Assembly (NCBI RefSeq): GCF_017377735.1
Contig: NZ_JAFVMH010000002.1
Span: 1 to 64,000 of the forward strand
Source: Acetobacter garciniae
GTDB taxonomy: Bacteria > Pseudomonadota > Alphaproteobacteria > Acetobacterales > Acetobacteraceae
Length of the DNA stretch: 64,000 nucleotides
Direction of reading: 5' to 3'
Part shown: positions 41,436 through 51,368 of the stretch, in pieces
Numbering within the stretch: position 1 is the first letter of the stretch
Layout: every line of letters begins with the position of its first letter
Notes under the pieces: generated by a model
Told to the model about the DNA's origin: nothing
What the model saw: only the letters and a program-made list of their open reading frames with translations
Database searches by the model: none
Program-made: the position numbers and the translations under genes

Positions 41436-42605
41436 GTGTATTCCATCAGCGTAGGGCAAAGCAGGCTGTTGCGCACGGAACGGACGGCCATAAGCCCGTA
41501 CCGGCTGCCTGCCCACCTGCCCGCCTTTGCCGCCATACCCCCCGCCGCCGCACAGCCCCCGGCCCTGCCGGATGTGTGCATCCTGCTGTCCACCTATAAC
41601 GGGGCGGACTACCTGGATGCCCTTCTGGCATCGCTGATGGCACAAAGCTGCACGCACTGGGTGCTCTACTGGCGCGACGATGGCTCGGCCGACCGCAGCG
41701 CTGCCCTTGTGCGCGACTTTGCCGCCCGCGCAGGGGCCGGGCGCTGCGTGGAAATTACCATCCCCCATGCGCAACAGCACCTGGGAATCGGGCGGTCCTA
41801 CGCAGCCCTTCTGGACCACGTGCCCCCAGGATGTGCCGCAGCCTTTTGCGACCAGGACGATGTGTGGCTGCCCGACAAGCTGGAACGCGCCCTGTCCGCC
41901 ATCCACGCCCGCACCCACCCACCCGACCCGCAGCCCCAAACCTCACCCGCCGGATACAGGCAGGATCGGCAAGGGGGCCACGGGCAGGGGGCCGCCCGGC
42001 AGAACACCCCGCGGGCCGGGGGCCACCCCGTGCTCTACTGTTCACGCCAGATCCTGACCGACCGGCACCTGACCCCGCGCGGCTTGTCGTTCGACCTGCC
42101 GCAGGCTCCTTCGTTCCTGATGGCGCTGACACAGAATATCGCCACCGGCTGCACGGTGGTGCTGTCCGCCCCCGCTGTCAGCCTGGTGCGCGCCAACATG
42201 CCGCCACCCGCCGCCACCCTGCATGACTGGTGGGCCTATCTGCTGGTCAGCGCGGTGGGGGGAACGGTCATTGCCGACAACACCCCCACGCTGTTCTACC
42301 GCCAGCACACAGGCAATGCCGTAGGGGCGCGAATCGGCTTTGTGCCCCGCGCTATGGCGGCGCTGCACCGGGGGCCGGGGCGGTTCATGGGTGTTTTCCG
42401 CGCCAATATCGCCGCGCTGCTGGGCCGCCCCGCAGCGCTGATGCCCCAGCATGTCACGGCCCTGCTGCTGCTGCATGAGGCGCTGGAAGGCACGGATACC
42501 CGCGCGCGCTGGCGCAGGCTACGCGCATTGTGGCGGCTGCGGGCCATGCGCCGGGGCGGCCTGTGCGAACAGGCGGTCTTTCATCTGTGGTTTCTGCTGG
42601 GATAA
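41436..42605 (+). CDS. Glycosyltransferase family 2, rhamnosyltransferase-like
   Basis: A 389-residue GT-A glycosyltransferase. From the GTG at 41436 (MYSISVGQ, with AGGAAAG about 10 nt upstream) there is a short N-terminal extension, then VCILLSTYNGADYLDALL, the GT2 nucleotide-binding strand, YWRDDGSADRSAALV, and the acceptor motif D139-QDDVW (FCDQDDVWLPDK), characteristic of rhamnosyltransferases of the WbbL/RgpB kind. A low-complexity insertion lies at about 160-190. No ATG exists in the region that would give a standard N-terminus, so the start is a choice; the longer open frame upstream is not credible. Likely role: building a cell-surface polysaccharide. Confidence 0.8.
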   Translation: MYSISVGQSRLLRTERTAISPYRLPAHLPAFAAIPPAAAQPPALPDVCILLSTYNGADYLDALLASLMAQSCTHWVLYWRDDGSADRSAALVRDFAARAGAGRCVEITIPHAQQHLGIGRSYAALLDHVPPGCAAAFCDQDDVWLPDKLERALSAIHARTHPPDPQPQTSPAGYRQDRQGGHGQGAARQNTPRAGGHPVLYCSRQILTDRHLTPRGLSFDLPQAPSFLMALTQNIATGCTVVLSAPAVSLVRANMPPPAATLHDWWAYLLVSAVGGTVIADNTPTLFYRQHTGNAVGARIGFVPRAMAALHRGPGRFMGVFRANIAALLGRPAALMPQHVTALLLLHEALEGTDTRARWRRLRALWRLRAMRRGGLCEQAVFHLWFLLG

Positions 42606-42774
42606 CGCGCCCCGCGCAGCAGCCAGCCCGAAAGTGCCAAAACCGCCGCAATTCCCCGCCAGGGTGCATGCGTTGCGGTTCGCAATACTCCCTAACGCTG
42701 CTAGAAGACGTTATTGGTCCTTTTCATATATTGTTCCGTCCCGCAGGTGACGCCCGCCATAGCCGCAGGGCCGC

Positions 42775-45645
42775 ATGCGCGATGGCTACCGGAGCGAGGA
42801 GCCCGCACAGTTGGCGCGCACAAGCCCTACAAAACCAGGCCTTTACCCCGTTCAGCCCCACAAGGGCGCCTTGCGCCTGCGCCTGGAAGAAGGACTGGGC
42901 CTTGTGCTGTGCGGCCTGGCCTGCGCCCTGCTGGCGGCCCTGGTCACCTATAATCCGGCCGATCCGTCCTTCAACACCGCAACAGGCCAGCCGCCCACCA
43001 ACCTGCTGGGCACCGCAGGGGCGCTGGCGGCCGATTCGCTTTTGCAGGGGCTGGGGCTGGGGGCGGTCATTCCCATCTTTCTTCTGGCGGCATGGGGCTG
43101 GCGGTTTCTCAGCCACCGCGTGCTGGGCCTGGAATCCTGGCCGCTGCTGGCCCTGCGGCTGGGGGCGATCGTGTGCCTGCTGCCGGTTTGCAGCGCCCTG
43201 TTCTCCGCCATCCGGCTGCTGTTTACCGCCCTGCCCGCCGTGGGCTGGCCCACGCAGGCGGGTATTGGCGGCGGGGTGGGCAAATCCATCGCGCAGGCGT
43301 CCATCGCCGCGGGCATGGCCGCCATCGGTCCGGCGGGCGGCATGGTGATCTGGCTGTTGGGCGCGCTGCTGGCCGTGATGCTGGCAGCCCTTGGCACCGG
43401 CCTGCGGCGGCAGGAATGGTCGGCCCTGGGACGTGCCTTCATGCTGGTGGCGGGCCTGCCCCTGCGGCTGGCACGGCGCTTCGTACGCTCCTACGCCAAC
43501 ACCCGCCCGCACGGGGAAGAGGGAGCCCCCGTGGGGGCGCAAAACGCCTTTTACGATGGCACGTTAGCAGGCAGCGCCCTGTTCGATGACGAGGACGAAG
43601 ACCCCTACGCCACCCCCTATGCCGGGCAGCACCGCGCAGGCGGGGCGAGAGAGACCGCCGGCCCTGCTGCTGCCAACGCCACCGCGGCCCTTGCGGGCCA
43701 GGGCGCGGCACAGGCCACCGGGCAAACCATGGGGCAGAACATTGGGCAGATCAGGCCTGGCGCGCTGGCCGGTGGCGTTGGCGGCATTGGCGGGGCCACC
43801 GGCACGGCGCTGGTCCTGCACAACCCCGACAGCCCGACAGCCGGCCCCGCCCTGCCCGCCATGCAGCCCGACCCGGCACGCATCGGCCCCTATGGGGATG
43901 ACGCAGCGCCAGCCGCGCGGCTGCCCGAAAACACCCTGCGCGGCACAACCCCCGCGGGTGGCGCCCTAGGACCCAGCACGGGCCAGCCTGTGTCCGGCGG
44001 CGCGTTCGCCGCGGCGGCAGGGGGCGAAAAACCGGCAAAGCCCGGCTTGCTGGGGCGGCTGTTCTCGGCCGGAGCACCCCAGCCCGCACCGGCTGCCGCC
44101 CCTGCGCGCGGCGGCCCGCAGGCCCACAAGGCCGGGTGGGAACTGCCCCCGATTACCCTGCTCAAACCCGCGCCCGCCCATTCGCGGCTCGGCCCCTCGC
44201 CCGAGGCGCTGAACGCCACCGCCCGGCTTTTGGAACAGGTGCTGGCCGATTACGGCGTGCAGGGCCGAATCGTGGGCATGAGTGCGGGGCCGGTGGTCAC
44301 GCTGTACGAACTCGAACCCGCACCCGGTATCCGTTCGGCGCGTATTATCGGCCTGGCCGATGACGTGGCGCGTTCGCTTTCGGTGCTGAGCGTGCGTATC
44401 GCCACCGTGCCGGGGCGCAATGTCATGGGTATCGAAGTGCCCAACCAGACGCGCGAGACGGTGTACCTGTCCGAACTGCTGGGCGAAGCCGCCTGGCGCG
44501 AAGACCCCGGCCAGTTGCCGCTGGCCCTGGGCAAGGACATCGCGGGGGAGGCCATCTTCAGCGATCTGGCGCGCATGCCGCATCTTCTGGTGGCGGGCAC
44601 GACGGGGTCGGGCAAGTCGGTCGGCGTGAACGCCATGATCCTGTCGCTGCTGTACCGGTTTTCGCCCGATGAATGCCGCCTGATCATGATCGACCCCAAG
44701 GTGCTCGAACTCTCGATCTATGACGGCATTCCCCACCTGCTGACCCCGGTCGTGACCGAACCGCCCAAGGCGGTGAACGCCCTGAAATGGGTGGTGCGCG
44801 AAATGGACCGCCGCTACCGCACCATGGCGCATCTGCAGGTGCGGAATATCGCGGGCTACAACGCCCGCGCGGCGGAAGCCCGCGCGGATGGCGAGGTGGT
44901 GGTGCGCCGCGTGCAGACCGGATTCGACCCCGAAACCGGCAACCCCGTGTTCGAGGAACAGTCCGTCACCCTCGACCCCATGCCCTATATCGTCGTGATC
45001 ATCGATGAAATGGCCGACCTGATGATGACAGCGGGCAAGGAGATCGACGCCTGCGTGCAACGCCTGGCGCAGAAAGCGCGCGCAGCGGGGATCCATGTCA
45101 TCATGGCGACACAGCGCCCGTCGGTGGATGTGATCACCGGCACCATCAAGGCCAATTTTCCCACCCGTATTTCGTTCCAGGTCATCAGCAAGTTCGACAG
45201 CCGCACCATTCTGGGCGAACAGGGGGCCGAGCAGCTTCTGGGCCAGGGTGACATGCTGTTCATGCAGGGCGGCGGCCGCATTACCCGCGTGCATGGCCCG
45301 TTCGTGGCCGATAACGAGGTGGAGCAGGTGGTCGGCTTCCTGAAGGAACAGGGCGAGCCGATCTACGATGATGACGTGCTGGCCGAACCGGCGGAGGAAG
45401 CCGCATCCGGCAGCGGTGGCCGCAACAGTGGCAATGACAGCGCCGAAGCCGACATGTACAGCGAGGCCGTGGCCATTGTCACGCAGGAGGGCAAGGCCTC
45501 GACCTCCTTCATCCAGCGCCATCTCTCCATCGGCTACAACCGCGCGGCCAAGCTGATCGAGCAGATGGAAAAGGAAGGGGTTATCAGCCGCGCCGACCAT
45601 GTGGGGCGGCGCAAGGTGCTGGTCGGCCCCAACCGGGAGGACTGA
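42775..45645 (+). CDS. ftsK: DNA translocase FtsK
   Basis: A 956-residue membrane-anchored hexameric DNA pump that clears the terminus region at the septum and activates XerCD. Four or so membrane helices lie in residues 35-215 (LVLCGLACALLAALVTY, IPIFLLAAWGW, LALRLGAIVCLLPVC, MVIWLLGALLAVMLAAL). A Pro/Ala/Gly/Gln-rich linker of about 230 residues (235-465) follows. The motor has Walker A GTTGSGKS at 608-615 and Walker B YIVVIIDEMADLMM, with ATQRPSVDVITGTIKANFP; the C-terminal gamma winged helix (SFIQRHLSIGYNRAAKLIEQME) reads KOPS sequences. Start ATG has AGGG 6 nt upstream. The RluA-type gene begins 4 bp after the stop. Confidence 0.96.
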   Translation: MRDGYRSEEPAQLARTSPTKPGLYPVQPHKGALRLRLEEGLGLVLCGLACALLAALVTYNPADPSFNTATGQPPTNLLGTAGALAADSLLQGLGLGAVIPIFLLAAWGWRFLSHRVLGLESWPLLALRLGAIVCLLPVCSALFSAIRLLFTALPAVGWPTQAGIGGGVGKSIAQASIAAGMAAIGPAGGMVIWLLGALLAVMLAALGTGLRRQEWSALGRAFMLVAGLPLRLARRFVRSYANTRPHGEEGAPVGAQNAFYDGTLAGSALFDDEDEDPYATPYAGQHRAGGARETAGPAAANATAALAGQGAAQATGQTMGQNIGQIRPGALAGGVGGIGGATGTALVLHNPDSPTAGPALPAMQPDPARIGPYGDDAAPAARLPENTLRGTTPAGGALGPSTGQPVSGGAFAAAAGGEKPAKPGLLGRLFSAGAPQPAPAAAPARGGPQAHKAGWELPPITLLKPAPAHSRLGPSPEALNATARLLEQVLADYGVQGRIVGMSAGPVVTLYELEPAPGIRSARIIGLADDVARSLSVLSVRIATVPGRNVMGIEVPNQTRETVYLSELLGEAAWREDPGQLPLALGKDIAGEAIFSDLARMPHLLVAGTTGSGKSVGVNAMILSLLYRFSPDECRLIMIDPKVLELSIYDGIPHLLTPVVTEPPKAVNALKWVVREMDRRYRTMAHLQVRNIAGYNARAAEARADGEVVVRRVQTGFDPETGNPVFEEQSVTLDPMPYIVVIIDEMADLMMTAGKEIDACVQRLAQKARAAGIHVIMATQRPSVDVITGTIKANFPTRISFQVISKFDSRTILGEQGAEQLLGQGDMLFMQGGGRITRVHGPFVADNEVEQVVGFLKEQGEPIYDDDVLAEPAEEAASGSGGRNSGNDSAEADMYSEAVAIVTQEGKASTSFIQRHLSIGYNRAAKLIEQMEKEGVISRADHVGRRKVLVGPNRED

Positions 45646-45649
45646 AAAT

Positions 45650-46543
45650 ATGCCCCTCCCCCGCGCTGTCCGCTCCGCCGCCTGCCGTGGCGGCCCGAGC
45701 GGCACTCCTGGCCCGTCCCCCAGCATCACCCCGCCCGCGCCCCGTGGCGCTGCCGGACCTGCCCCCGCTGTTTTCCCCGCCACGCCACCCGTTCTGTACA
45801 GCGACAACCATGTGGTGATCCTGGACAAGCCCGCTGGGCTGCCCGTCCATGCAGGCCCTGCCGGTGGCCCGAGCGTGGAAGACTGGTTCCCCCAGCTTTC
45901 ACGCCGCAGGGACGGGCCATGGCTGGCCCACCGGCTGGATACCGATACGTCGGGCTGCCTGGCCATAGCCCTGCGCAAGCAACCCCTTGTTACACTGCAA
46001 CAGGCCTTTGCCGCGCACCGCGTGCACAAGACCTACTGGGCCGTGGTGGATGGCGGGCCGCAGGAAGCACACGGGCGCATGACATTCCCGCTGGTGAAAA
46101 TCTCCACCCCCGCCGGCTGGCGCATGCATGCCGTGGATTGCGATGGGGAAGATGGCGCGGGCGCGGAAAATGCGCGGAATACGAACCGCAAGGAAGGCGG
46201 CAAGGGGGTTAGCCAGCAGGGCGGCAAAGGGAGCGACGCGCAGGCGGCCAGCACGACATGGCGCGTTCTGGGCCGGGGCGGGGGCAAGACCTGGCTGGAA
46301 CTGACCCTGCAAACCGGGCGCACGCACCAGGCACGCGTGCATTGTGCCGCCATGGGCTGGCCCATTACGGGCGACGCCCTTTACGGCACAGCCCACAGCC
46401 AGGGCCTGCACCTGCTGGCCCGCAGCCTCAGCCTGCCGCTCTCCCCCGTCATTACCGCCGTGGCGCCCCCGCGCGCGGGCATGCGCACCGCCCTGCATGC
46501 CTGCGGTTGGCAAGGGGATGAAGACAAGATGGGCTGCCCGTAA
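45650..46543 (+). CDS. RluA-family RNA pseudouridine synthase
   Basis: A 297-residue pseudouridine synthase for rRNA or tRNA. The catalytic aspartate D97 is in HRLDTDTSG, the RluA-family signature, and RTHQARVHCAAMG is the later conserved motif. It has a GGGAGG ribosome binding site 10 nt before the ATG and lies 4 bp after ftsK, so the two are probably co-transcribed. Residues 1-45 are a Pro/Ala/Ser-rich extension and residues about 168-203 a Gly/Lys/Asn-rich insertion absent from standard family members. No S4 domain is present, which argues for the RluA/TruC side over RluC/RluD. Confidence 0.88.
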   Translation: MPLPRAVRSAACRGGPSGTPGPSPSITPPAPRGAAGPAPAVFPATPPVLYSDNHVVILDKPAGLPVHAGPAGGPSVEDWFPQLSRRRDGPWLAHRLDTDTSGCLAIALRKQPLVTLQQAFAAHRVHKTYWAVVDGGPQEAHGRMTFPLVKISTPAGWRMHAVDCDGEDGAGAENARNTNRKEGGKGVSQQGGKGSDAQAASTTWRVLGRGGGKTWLELTLQTGRTHQARVHCAAMGWPITGDALYGTAHSQGLHLLARSLSLPLSPVITAVAPPRAGMRTALHACGWQGDEDKMGCP

Positions 46544-46568
46544 AGCAGCCAGCCTGTCACGGTCCGGA

Positions 46569-47729
46569 TCAGGCCTGAAACAGCCCCTTGCCCGGCCAGG
46601 CCCGCACGATTTCGGCATGCAGGTGTTCGCGCTGCACGGCAATGGCGCGGCTGTCGAAGCAGGCGGCCCGCCTGCGCCCGGCGGCCCCAAGGCTTGCGCG
46701 CAGGCCCGCATCGTTCATCAGTTGCTCCATGGCCCCTGTCAGGGTGGGCAGGCTATCGGGGTCGGCATACAGGGCTGCGGGGCCTGCAAGGTCGGGCAGG
46801 TTGCCATTGCGCGACACCACCAGGGCCGCCCCACACCCCATGGCTTCCAGCGCCACCATGCCAAAGGGTTCGGCCCAGCGGCTGGGGACCACCACCAAAG
46901 CGGCCCTGCTCATGGCCTGGAGCACCTGCGCATGCGGGACCACGCCGCGCAGGCTTACCCCGGCCAATGCGGCATCGGCCCGCAACTGCCGCAGGAACCC
47001 CGTTTCGGGCGAATGGGGGCCAAACCTGTCGGCACCCAGTATTTCGGCCCGCCAGCGCGGGTAGCGGGGCAGCAGGGTCCTGCACGCGGCAACGAACGCA
47101 TCCGCCCCCTTGTCCGCCACCACCCGGCCCGCGAACAGCACAAGGTTTTCCCGGGTGGCAGGCGGCGGAAGCTGCGTATAATCCAGGCTGTTGGGCAGGA
47201 CCGACACACAGGCCTGCACGCCGCCGCTGACAAAGCGCAGCCGCAGCCATTCGGAAACCGCCACCACCGCCACCTGCCGGGCCAGCAACGTGCGCTCGGC
47301 CGGGGTGCTGGCCCCGCGCATGCCGCACGGATCGTTATGCAGCACCAGCATGATCGGCACACCCGGGCACCACCGACGCAGCGCCAGTGCCAGGTCGGCG
47401 CGGTTATGCACCTCCACCAGGTCGGGGCGGACCTGCCGGACCAGCCTGGCTACGCCAGCCGCGTACCGCGCCTGCCTGCGCAGGGGCAGGAACACCCGTG
47501 GCACGGCCAGAAACGGCACATCCGCATAAGGGGCGCCAAGGAGTGCGCGCCCCACCACACTTTCCCCCGGCCGGGCCATGCGGTGGACCAGAATGGCGAT
47601 AGCCCCGGCCTCGGCCTCGGCAAAATGCTCCCTTGGCGGCAACACGGTCATGACCCGCAGCGCGGGCATGCCCGCCTGCCCGGACCCGCCGGAGCCGGTG
47701 GTGTGCACCATGGAGGATGGAATGGGCAT
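46569..47729 (-). CDS. Glycosyltransferase family 4 (GT-B)
   Basis: A 386-residue GT-B glycosyltransferase. The C-terminal donor-binding domain has LVLFAGRVVADKGADAFVAA and the E-x7-E motif (E287, E295) in EPFGMVALEAMGCG, typical of GT4. The N-terminal part has VRPDLVEVHNRADLA, the acceptor-side loop. The ATG at 47729 is 11 bp after the GST stop, so translation is likely coupled to it. Whether it makes lipopolysaccharide or another glycan is not visible. Confidence 0.87.
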   Translation of the reverse strand: MPIPSSMVHTTGSGGSGQAGMPALRVMTVLPPREHFAEAEAGAIAILVHRMARPGESVVGRALLGAPYADVPFLAVPRVFLPLRRQARYAAGVARLVRQVRPDLVEVHNRADLALALRRWCPGVPIMLVLHNDPCGMRGASTPAERTLLARQVAVVAVSEWLRLRFVSGGVQACVSVLPNSLDYTQLPPPATRENLVLFAGRVVADKGADAFVAACRTLLPRYPRWRAEILGADRFGPHSPETGFLRQLRADAALAGVSLRGVVPHAQVLQAMSRAALVVVPSRWAEPFGMVALEAMGCGAALVVSRNGNLPDLAGPAALYADPDSLPTLTGAMEQLMNDAGLRASLGAAGRRRAACFDSRAIAVQREHLHAEIVRAWPGKGLFQA

Positions 47730-47740
47730 GCCGCGTGCCC

Positions 47741-48412
47741 TCAGGGCAGGCTTTCGTACATGTCCAGTTGCCAGTCCTGCGGTTCGCTGGCGGCCTGGCG
47801 GTACCATTCCTCCATCAGCGGATGGGCGCGCACCGCCGCCATGTAGGCGCGTGACGCATCAGACAGGCCAGGCACGCCAAAGGAGAGAAACCGGCACACG
47901 ACGGGGGCGAACATCGCATCCGCATTGGTGAAATCGGCCCCGAACAGGTACGGCCCCTGCTGGGCGTGGGTCTGGCGCTGTCCGGTCCAGATCGCATCAA
48001 TCCGTGCGATATCGCGGCAGGTGTCCTCAGCCAGCGGGGCGGGGCCGGGGCGGTTCAGGCGGCCCAGATTCATGGGCAGCGCACTGCGCACGGCCCGAAA
48101 GCCCGAATGCATCTCCGCCGCGATGGAACGCGCGTGCGCACGCTCGCACCGATCGGCAGGCCAGAGGGCGGGCGCGAATTCCGCGCAGTATTCGGCAATG
48201 GAAAGCGAATCCCACACAACCGCGCCCTTGTGTTCCAGATAAGGCACGCAGCCATTGGGCGAGAGGGTCTTGAGTGCGGTTGTCTGCCCCCCGCCCGCCA
48301 GGCGCACGGTCTCGATCGTGACATCCAGCCCCGCCAGACGCACGGACAACCACCCCCGCAACGACCAGGAGGAATATCGCTGCGTGCCGATAACCAGCCT
48401 GCCATCCGCCAT
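47741..48412 (-). CDS. Glutathione S-transferase family protein
   Basis: A 223-residue cytosolic GST-like protein: an N-terminal thioredoxin-like domain (about 1-80) with IGTQRYSSWSLRGWLSVRLA and SPNGCVPYLEHKGAVVWDSLSIAEYC, where cis-Pro and the WDSLSI acid/serine pair bind glutathione, and an all-helical C-terminal domain with FLFGADFTNADAMFAPVV-like segment. Ser near residue 14-17 is the likely activator of GSH. Its stop is followed within 11 bp by the GT4 gene. Substrates are not predictable. Confidence 0.85.
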   Translation of the reverse strand: MADGRLVIGTQRYSSWSLRGWLSVRLAGLDVTIETVRLAGGGQTTALKTLSPNGCVPYLEHKGAVVWDSLSIAEYCAEFAPALWPADRCERAHARSIAAEMHSGFRAVRSALPMNLGRLNRPGPAPLAEDTCRDIARIDAIWTGQRQTHAQQGPYLFGADFTNADAMFAPVVCRFLSFGVPGLSDASRAYMAAVRAHPLMEEWYRQAASEPQDWQLDMYESLP

Positions 48413-48666
48413 GCCCTATCCCTTTCCCGGCATTGCCAAACCCCCGCTCGCACCACGCAACAGGAAGCCCGTGTCTGACCCTGTATCCCGCTATGGAATA
48501 CGCTTGCGAACGCCCGGACGGGGTGAGCCGCCGGTTTGCCCATCAGGATTCCGGCAGGGTGTCCCGCCCGACTGCCCGTGGGCGCGAACGCCTACCGAGC
48601 CTATCGTACACGCCGGGCAGTACCTAGACCACCGGCCCGACCACCGGCCCGACCGAGCGGTGATGT

Positions 48667-49749
48667 TCAGGCCGCCAGCCCTTCGGCCCGGCGGATGAAG
48701 CCGCCACCCAGAATGCGGGTATCGCGGTAGAAAACACAGGCCTGCCCGGGGGCGGGCATGGCGGGCTCGTTCAGGAACACCTGCGCGCCCCCGCCTGCCA
48801 TGGGCACCACCCGTGCCGCACGCGGGGCTTCACGCGCGCGCATCTGCACATCGCACACCAGCCCTTCGGGCGGGGCGTCCACCAGCCAGTTCACGTCGCG
48901 TACGCTCAGCGTGCTGGTATAAGCCCCCTCACGCGGGCCGATGATCACGCGCTTGCGGCCCGGTTCCACGCCCACCACCATCTGGCGTTCGCCATCCAGC
49001 CGGGCGGCGTTGCCCAGCCGCTTGCTCTGGCCCACGGTAAAACGCATGACGCCTTCATGCTGGCCCACCACATGGCCGTGACGGTCCACGATTTCACCCG
49101 GGCCCGCCATTTCGGGGTGCATGCGCTCCACCAGATCGACATAGGAGCCGTCGCTGACAAAGCACAGGTCCTGACTGTCGGGCTTGTTCGCCACCACCAG
49201 GCCGAACCGCTCCGCCTCGCGCCGGACACTGGCCTTGTCGGGCATGTCACCCAGCGGAAAGCGCAGGAAGTCGAGCTGGGCGCGCGTGGTCGCGAACAAA
49301 AACCAGCTCTGGTCGCGCGCGATGTCCACCGGGCGGTGCAGTTCGGCACCCTGCGGGCCTTCCACCCGGCGCACGTAATGGCCCGTGGCCATGGCCTGGG
49401 CCCCGATCTCGCGCGCAAGGCCCAGCAGATCGGTGAACTTAACGCCCTGGTTGCACGCCACGCAGGGCACGGGCGTTTCCCCCGCCGCATAGGCATCGGC
49501 AAAGCGTTCGATCACGCTGTCCTGGAACCGGCGTTCGGCGTCGATCACGTAATGCGCGAAGCCCAGCCGGTCGGCCACGGCCCGGGCGTCGCGAATATCC
49601 TGGCCCGCGCAGCACGCGCCTTTCTTGGCCGCCTTGCGCGAGTCGTACAGTTGCAGGGTGGCCCCCACCACTTCATGCCCTTCCTCCTGCAGGCGGGCGG
49701 CGACGACGGAACTGTCCACTCCCCCGGACATGGCGACGAGAATACGCAT
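48667..49749 (-). CDS. mnmA: tRNA-specific 2-thiouridylase
   Basis: A 360-residue enzyme that adds sulfur to U34 of tRNA-Lys, -Glu and -Gln. The PP-loop is SGGVDSS (8-14) right at the N-terminus. The two catalytic cysteines are C99 (PCVACNQGVKF) and C196 (SQDLCFVSD), at the E. coli positions. The C-terminal beta-barrel with FYRDTRILGGGFI is intact. It is the last gene of an operon with two cysteine desulfurases and a ferredoxin, which fits its need for persulfide sulfur; 33 bp separate it from the ferredoxin gene. Confidence 0.97.
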   Translation of the reverse strand: MRILVAMSGGVDSSVVAARLQEEGHEVVGATLQLYDSRKAAKKGACCAGQDIRDARAVADRLGFAHYVIDAERRFQDSVIERFADAYAAGETPVPCVACNQGVKFTDLLGLAREIGAQAMATGHYVRRVEGPQGAELHRPVDIARDQSWFLFATTRAQLDFLRFPLGDMPDKASVRREAERFGLVVANKPDSQDLCFVSDGSYVDLVERMHPEMAGPGEIVDRHGHVVGQHEGVMRFTVGQSKRLGNAARLDGERQMVVGVEPGRKRVIIGPREGAYTSTLSVRDVNWLVDAPPEGLVCDVQMRAREAPRAARVVPMAGGGAQVFLNEPAMPAPGQACVFYRDTRILGGGFIRRAEGLAA

Positions 49750-49782
49750 GATGACGGCCTACCTTTTTACTGTGCGGCCCTT

Positions 49783-50097
49783 TCAGGCCTTGCGCGGCAG
49801 ACGCACGACAAGCCCGTCGAGCGCGTCTGTCATGACGATCTGGCAACCCAGCCGCGATGTCTTTTCCAGCCCGAAGGCCAGGTCCAGCATGTCTTCCTCG
49901 TCATCGGTGGGCTGGCTCAGCCTGTCGGCCCAGGCGGGGTCCACCACCACATGGCAGGTGGCACAGGCCAGCGATCCTTCGCACGCACCTTCGATATCGA
50001 TATCGTGCTTATGCGCGATTTCCAGCACGGACAGGCCCACCGGCGCATCCACCGTGCGTTCGGTTCCGTCCTGTTCAACAAACGTCATCTGGGGCAT
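49783..50097 (-). CDS. [2Fe-2S] ferredoxin, adrenodoxin/Isc type
   Basis: A 104-residue ferredoxin with cluster ligands C39, C45, C48 and C85 ([17 protein letters not shown] ... LGCQIV), the C-x5-C-x2-C...C spacing of adrenodoxin-like Isc ferredoxins. It starts [20 protein letters not shown]. It lies 92 bp downstream of a cysteine desulfurase gene and 33 bp before mnmA. It probably supplies electrons for sulfur reduction during Fe-S cluster assembly. Confidence 0.94.
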   Translation of the reverse strand: MPQMTFVEQDGTERTVDAPVGLSVLEIAHKHDIDIEGACEGSLACATCHVVVDPAWADRLSQPTDDEEDMLDLAFGLEKTSRLGCQIVMTDALDGLVVRLPRKA

Positions 50098-50189
50098 TGG
50101 TTCTTATCCTGCCAAAGAAATTGCGTGGCGGTAGCGGCCTGCACGACCCGCGCAAGAGCGGGCCTGTCGCACCACCTGTATCGCACCGC

Positions 50190-51368
50190 TTACGGCTGGG
50201 CCGCCGCACGCACCCGCAAGGCTGCCTGCGCGATTGTCCCGGCCGCATTGAGCGCATCGGCGGCTGAGGTAAAACGTCCGGGGGACAGACGCAAGCTCCT
50301 TCCTGCCTCATCCGCAGTCAACCCCATGGCTTCAAGCACGTAGGACGGCGCCAGTTCGGCCGAGGAACAGGCCGAACCGAGCGAGGCCTGAACGGGGTTG
50401 GGCATCTCCCCCATAATGGCCAGCACGTCCAGCGCGCGCACGCCGTGGGGCAGGCGCAGGCTGAAAATGCCCGGCAGGCGCGGGGTATGGGCAGCGTTCA
50501 CCACGCAGCCGGGCAGGGTGCGGCCCAGATGGTCGAGAAAAATCTCCTGCAAGGCGGCCAGGTGTGCGGCATCCACCCCCATCTGCGCGGCCGCGATTCG
50601 GCAGGCTTCGCCAAACCCCGCGATCAGGAAGCCCGGCAGCGTGCCCGAGCGAAAGCCGCGTTCCTGCCCGCCGCCCGAAAACAGCGGTTCCAGCCGCACG
50701 CGCGGGCGGTGGCGCACGAACAGCGCCCCCACCCCCTTGGGCCCGTATAATTTATGCCCGGAAATGGAGGCCAGGGCCAAAGGTGTGGCCCGCACATCCA
50801 CCGCGATCTTGCCCGCCGCCTGCGCCATGTCCGAATGCAGCAGGGCCCCGCTTTCGCGCACCATCGCCCCCAGCATGTCCAGGTCCTGCAGCACGCCCGT
50901 TTCGTTATTGGCCGCAGCGATGGAGACCAGGGCCGTGGGCTCGGCCAGCGCGTGGGCCAGCACGCCCGGGGCCAGGCGGCCATCGGGTTCCACCGGCAGA
51001 ATCACGGGCTCGAACCCCTCACGCCCCAGATCGGCAACGCTTTGCAGCACGCATTTATGCTCGGTCGCCACGGTCACCACGCGCCTGCGCGCGCTGCCCA
51101 TGGCCGCCAGGTGGCGCACCGCCCCCTTGATGGCAAGGTTATTGGCCTCCGTCGCGCCAGAGGTAAACACGATTTCACGGGGTTGCGCCCCGATCAGGTC
51201 GGCCACATGCGCGCGGGCCTTTTCCACCATGCGGGCGGCGGCAAGCCCGGGCTCATGCGTGGTACTGTGAGGGTTGGCGTTGTCATGTTCGAGGGCCGCC
51301 ACCAGCACGGCACGCGCATGCGGGTCGCACGGCGTGGTGGCGGCGTGGTCGAAATACAGCGCGCTCAT
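50190..51368 (-). CDS. Cysteine desulfurase, IscS-like (second of a tandem pair)
   Basis: A 392-residue PLP enzyme that removes sulfur from cysteine as a persulfide. Starts MSALYFDHAATTPCDP; the PLP lysine is K206 (SISGHKLYGPKG), the sulfur-carrying cysteine C334 (SLGSACSSAEL). Conserved FTSGATEANNLAIKG and EHKCVLQS are present. The ATG overlaps the stop of the upstream desulfurase by 4 nt (ATGA), so the pair is translationally coupled. It is closer to IscS/NifS in general plan than to SufS. No scaffold gene (iscU/sufB) is adjacent. Confidence 0.94.
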   Translation of the reverse strand: MSALYFDHAATTPCDPHARAVLVAALEHDNANPHSTTHEPGLAAARMVEKARAHVADLIGAQPREIVFTSGATEANNLAIKGAVRHLAAMGSARRRVVTVATEHKCVLQSVADLGREGFEPVILPVEPDGRLAPGVLAHALAEPTALVSIAAANNETGVLQDLDMLGAMVRESGALLHSDMAQAAGKIAVDVRATPLALASISGHKLYGPKGVGALFVRHRPRVRLEPLFSGGGQERGFRSGTLPGFLIAGFGEACRIAAAQMGVDAAHLAALQEIFLDHLGRTLPGCVVNAAHTPRLPGIFSLRLPHGVRALDVLAIMGEMPNPVQASLGSACSSAELAPSYVLEAMGLTADEAGRSLRLSPGRFTSAADALNAAGTIAQAALRVRAAAQP

